NCBI GenBank assembly: GCA_031761405.1
Contig: JASEVX010000010.1
Coordinates: forward strand, 28,142,363-28,206,362
Direction of reading: 5' to 3'
From: Serripes groenlandicus
Lineage: Eukaryota > Mollusca > Bivalvia > Cardiida > Cardiidae
Length of the DNA: 64,000 nt
Shown one piece after another: positions 60,911 through 64,000 of this stretch. Position numbers and translations under genes: made by a program. The notes beneath the pieces are model-generated. The model was not told the origin of the DNA, did no database searches, and saw only the letters and a list, made by a program, of their open reading frames with translations. Within the stretch, counting starts at the first letter, position 1; each line of letters opens with the position of its first letter.

Positions 60911-61960
60911 AAACTACAAACATACACTAGTATTATAATAGTTTACACACTTTCAATGTCTTTTATATTTGTAGCGTTCGTCTCACTGATATAGGCTTTA
61001 TTCCTTTGAGTCACAACATAGTTTGAAAGTAAACAAATAATTTCAGAACATTGTGGTTTTTAAACATTTACCAGTGTTGTGCAATTTATCGACCTCTCAT
61101 AAAGCTCTGTAGTTGTTCAAAGGGATCTTAGTTTCCTTTTTTTAGCACTTGTTATGTGACTGCATTTTATATTTTCTATCGGGTTGATAAAATGAGGTAG
61201 TAGGTTGATATGTGCGTCGCGAAGACAATTTCATTCCAGTTTGGTAAGTATTATTGTGCATTGATAAAAATGATATAGGCTTTAGCTAAAAAAAAAAGAA
61301 AGGGAAAACTTTCTGAAATTAAATAAACTATAGACGAAATGTTTCTTCCGTGGTTGATTGTCGTGTTTGTGACAATTAAGGATAAATAATGAAACTGTTG
61401 AAAAAGGCTACAAGAAAGGAAGACACAATGTTATAAAGCGAATAATAGAAAACTGTCTATAAATGATATATCACTAGCTGTGGTGTATATGATGGTTTAC
61501 TTTTTCAAACATTTCAGAGTTTTTGCCTGCATATATTTAACTTGTGTCGGAAACCTGTTTACACCTGTCAAATTGAATCCTCACAGAGGCATCAAAGGGA
61601 TTTTCTTCTTATTGTTTTACACTGCAAAATTTTGTTAAATAATTCATGGAGTTAGATAAGCGGCAGTGTAAAATGCAGTTAAATCTTGCTCGTTGACGCC
61701 TTAATGGCGAAGATAAACTACGTTTAAAAGGGCAGACACTCAAAACGCTATTTATATTTCATAACTCGTTTAAGTGATTTATACGCAACATTTGTCGCCA
61801 TCTGGGTAAAACAAACGAGTTTAAAACGGCACCTGTGATGCATTCCCTTGTCACTTAGGCTTCCATGGATAGCACGTATTTCAATCGATGTACCGATTAC
61901 AGTATAGACTCACTGGCACAACGCATAATTTACCCAACCAATGATAACGTTAAATTAAAT
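60911..61960. other. probable CCP-gene intron
   Basis: No exon or repeat recognised in about 1 kb. Confidence 0.35.
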
Positions 61961-61962
61961 GA

Positions 61963-62215
61963 AGCCGATCTCCGAGAGATCAGTCGGCAGCGACGCGGTG
62001 TTGCGAGTTTGAATCACTGATCGGCCACATTTCATTCCGACGTTTGACAAAAGTGAGTGCGACAAGCGTCACTGGGCTAAATGTCCATGTGGACAAGTAG
62101 ACACATGATTTGAAAGACGGCTGTGTGTAGTACTGGTATGCAAGCAAGGACACACAAGGGTATGTGAACTGAACACCGTGTTAACGACGCTAAAACGGTT
62201 AAGTATATAATGTGC
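61963..62215 (+). mobile_element. possible tRNA-derived SINE, different family
   Basis: GCCGATCTCCGAGAGATCAG, then GTTGCGAGTTTGAATCACTG (B-box-like, plus strand), and downstream TGTGTAGTACTGGTATGCAA to GCTAAAACGG. It lacks the GTTATATCACGG core of the other SINEs. Confidence 0.5.
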
Positions 62216-62639
62216 TGTTGAAAGGAGTGTGAAACACAATCAAACCGATCAAATACAAATTACTGAAACAAGTCATGTCTGGCGATTTTCTGCATTTGAG
62301 TTTAAGGACATTTTTAGGACATTTGGAAATAACCAATTACACCAAGTTACAATAAATACTATAAATTTTTAGAATATGATATAATGCTTTTATTCGAAAC
62401 GATTGTTCTCACATATAAACTCAAACGCCCGTGGTTTCTGCATTCAGTGAGGACTCAGATGAACCTGTTTATATAATCATCAGAGTCTTTTTGTTGAACG
62501 CTTACATATAATATAGCTTTATATCCGTCCTCTCACAAATATCAGCAAGTCAATTTCTGCTAATATTTAGCCAATTTATTAGAAAAGGAATGATCCATTT
62601 CATTTGACCCGAATCATATATATGTTTGTTTTGTTTTTA

Positions 62640-62875
62640 TGATGTTTCACGCCGCAATCAACCATTTTCCAGTTATATCAAGGTTTTTTCTGGGTTAGTT
62701 TCCAGTACTCCTGGTCCATTTATCCAGTCGTTAAGCTAACGCAAAAGCCATGAGCGCAAAGGAGGGAAAGCAATTACTTCAAATTTTAAAGTATTTCCTA
62801 TGACCCGGTCGAGGATCAAATCCACGACCTCCGGTCCGGCACCCGAGACGGACGCTTTACTAATACACCAACGAG
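62640..62875 (-). mobile_element. tRNA-derived SINE
   Basis: ATGTTTCACGCCGCAATCAA, CCAGTTATATCAAGG, CAGTACTCCTGGTCCATTTA, GGTCGAGGATCAAATCCACG (B box on minus) and GACGGACGCTTTACTAATAC (A box region). Confidence 0.8.
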
Positions 62876-62879
62876 ACGG

Positions 62880-63420
62880 TTTATGTATAAATGTGATGGA
62901 TCAGACATGAAGATAATAAGGGATTATATATTGTATGGTCTAGGGATTATTATCTTTCATCTTTTATCTGGGAAAACAGACTAGTAAATTGATTCGATTC
63001 GGTACACCAAGCGCGCAAATGCACGACTGTGTGTCGACTCCCTACAGAGGCAATTTATAAAAAATATATAAAGATACTACTGTTCAAATCATCAGGGTGA
63101 AACCTCACTTTCACACTTTGTATTGTGATAAGGTAAATTATAGCAGGTCAAATTGTCAAATAGTCAGATATGAATCAAATATGGAGATGTTAATGTACTC
63201 AGATGCCGAAATCGCGTTTGACAACGTAGCAGTTTGCCGGGGCATACGTTAAAGTCGGGTACACAAAGAAAATCTCTAAAAAAAAACTCGTTTAACCAAA
63301 AGAATGAAAGCTTTATTGGTTTTGAAATAGCCATATATCTAAATGAGCAAGGATCGTTTCAGTACGAAAATAACGCGTTTACATATACCTAAAAAACATA
63401 TACATCCTACAAAACAGAAA
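62880..63420. other. probable CCP-gene intron
   Basis: No exon or repeat recognised. Confidence 0.35.
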
Positions 63421-63424
63421 AAGA

Positions 63425-63746
63425 GCGGGATAGAGAAATAGAGAGACAGTCAGACATAGAGACGAGTAGAGAGAAAGAGAGAGAAAGAGAGAGTAAGACA
63501 GACATACAGACAAACATACAGACAGACAAACAGACAGACAGACAACGGGGGAAAGAGAGAGACATTGACAGAAAGAGAGACATAAAGAGTTAAAGAGTAA
63601 TATAAATAAAGAGAGAGAGAAGGAGAGGGAGAGTCAGACAGACAGACAGACATATAGACATACATACAGGGGGAGAGAGTTAGAAAATAAGATAGAGAGA
63701 GGCAAAGTTTGAGAGACAAAAAGAGAGAGGGAGAGAAAGACAAAAA

Positions 63747-63840
<94 letters not shown>

Positions 63841-63905
63841 GATATTCAGAAACAGATGTGAGACGTACACACAGACAGAGATTAAAGCACAAAGACAGAG
63901 TAAGA
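63425..63905. repeat. GA-rich low-complexity tract with (GA)n and (GACA)n
   Basis: Mixed GAGA and CAGACAGACA repeats, with a pure (GA)n of about 80 bp at 63752-63835. Ser/Leu-rich frames on the minus strand are artefacts. Confidence 0.97.
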
Positions 63906-63938
63906 GAGTAATTAATTATGGAAATTGCTGAACCTTAC

Positions 63939-64000
63939 CAACACATTTAAGAACATTATCCCATTCCCCATTCGGTTCGCATTTAATACCCGTAATGTTA
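63939..64000 (-). CDS. Sushi/CCP domain exon, 3' end only (cut by window edge)
   Basis: The minus strand reads IKCEPNGEWDNVLKCV and then a GTAAGG donor in phase 1. This is the last part of a CCP module: third cysteine, Trp and final cysteine. The rest of the exon is beyond base 64000. With 60136-60330 it shows that the gene has at least two CCP modules. Confidence 0.75.

Noticed and set aside
63450..63892. Ser/Leu-rich hydrophobic frames
   Set aside because: Translation of GA-rich simple repeats.

Overview
This window is AT-rich, intron-bearing nuclear DNA from an animal, most likely a bivalve mollusc and probably a heterodont. The organism call rests on three things. The one complete gene has nine exons with GT-AG introns. 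There are many tRNA-derived SINE copies sharing a core with GTTATATCACGG. Several short repeat families (GAGCCGT-ended MITEs, the 161-bp 'CTCAATAACTTTAGAAG' repeat, CCCTTTCCC-ended foldback elements) are, as I recall, typical of bivalve genomes. No species can be named from the sequence alone. There are no bacterial-style operons, rRNA genes or CRISPR arrays.

Layout. 1-1018: possible end of an LTR element (purine tract plus a candidate LTR). 2064-9228, minus strand: a complete inhibitor-of-apoptosis (IAP) gene. Joining nine exons by hand gives one open frame of 561 residues with an unrecognised 169-residue N-terminal exon, two BIR domains, a UBA domain and a C-terminal RING, including a 22-nt microexon between the BIRs. 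11.3-27.2 kb and 36.5-56.5 kb: two copies of one large segmental duplication (A+C and B+D below), each broken by different insertions. 27.2-36.5 kb: the spacer between copies, made of a mariner remnant, SINEs, MITEs, a 39-bp minisatellite and an 80-83-bp tandem repeat. 57-64 kb, minus strand: part of a gene with Sushi/CCP exons, one complete and one cut by the right edge, and perhaps a C-type-lectin-like exon.

The duplication works as a natural presence/absence comparison. It shows empty sites for a poly-C-flanked MULE transposase segment (in C, not D), a 341-bp MITE (in C, not D), a 345-bp foldback element with a TAAATA target duplication (in B, not A), a 5.5-kb insertion (in B, not A) and a 1.3-kb element carrying a 161-bp satellite plus a nested MITE (in A, not B). 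Both copies hold the same broken LINE reverse transcriptase.

The IAP would act in the cytoplasm as a RING E3 ligase that restrains caspases or immune signalling. The CCP gene would be a secreted or surface protein. The two look unrelated in function. Exon coordinates were derived by hand from domain matches, splice consensus and phase; no database search or transcript evidence was available.
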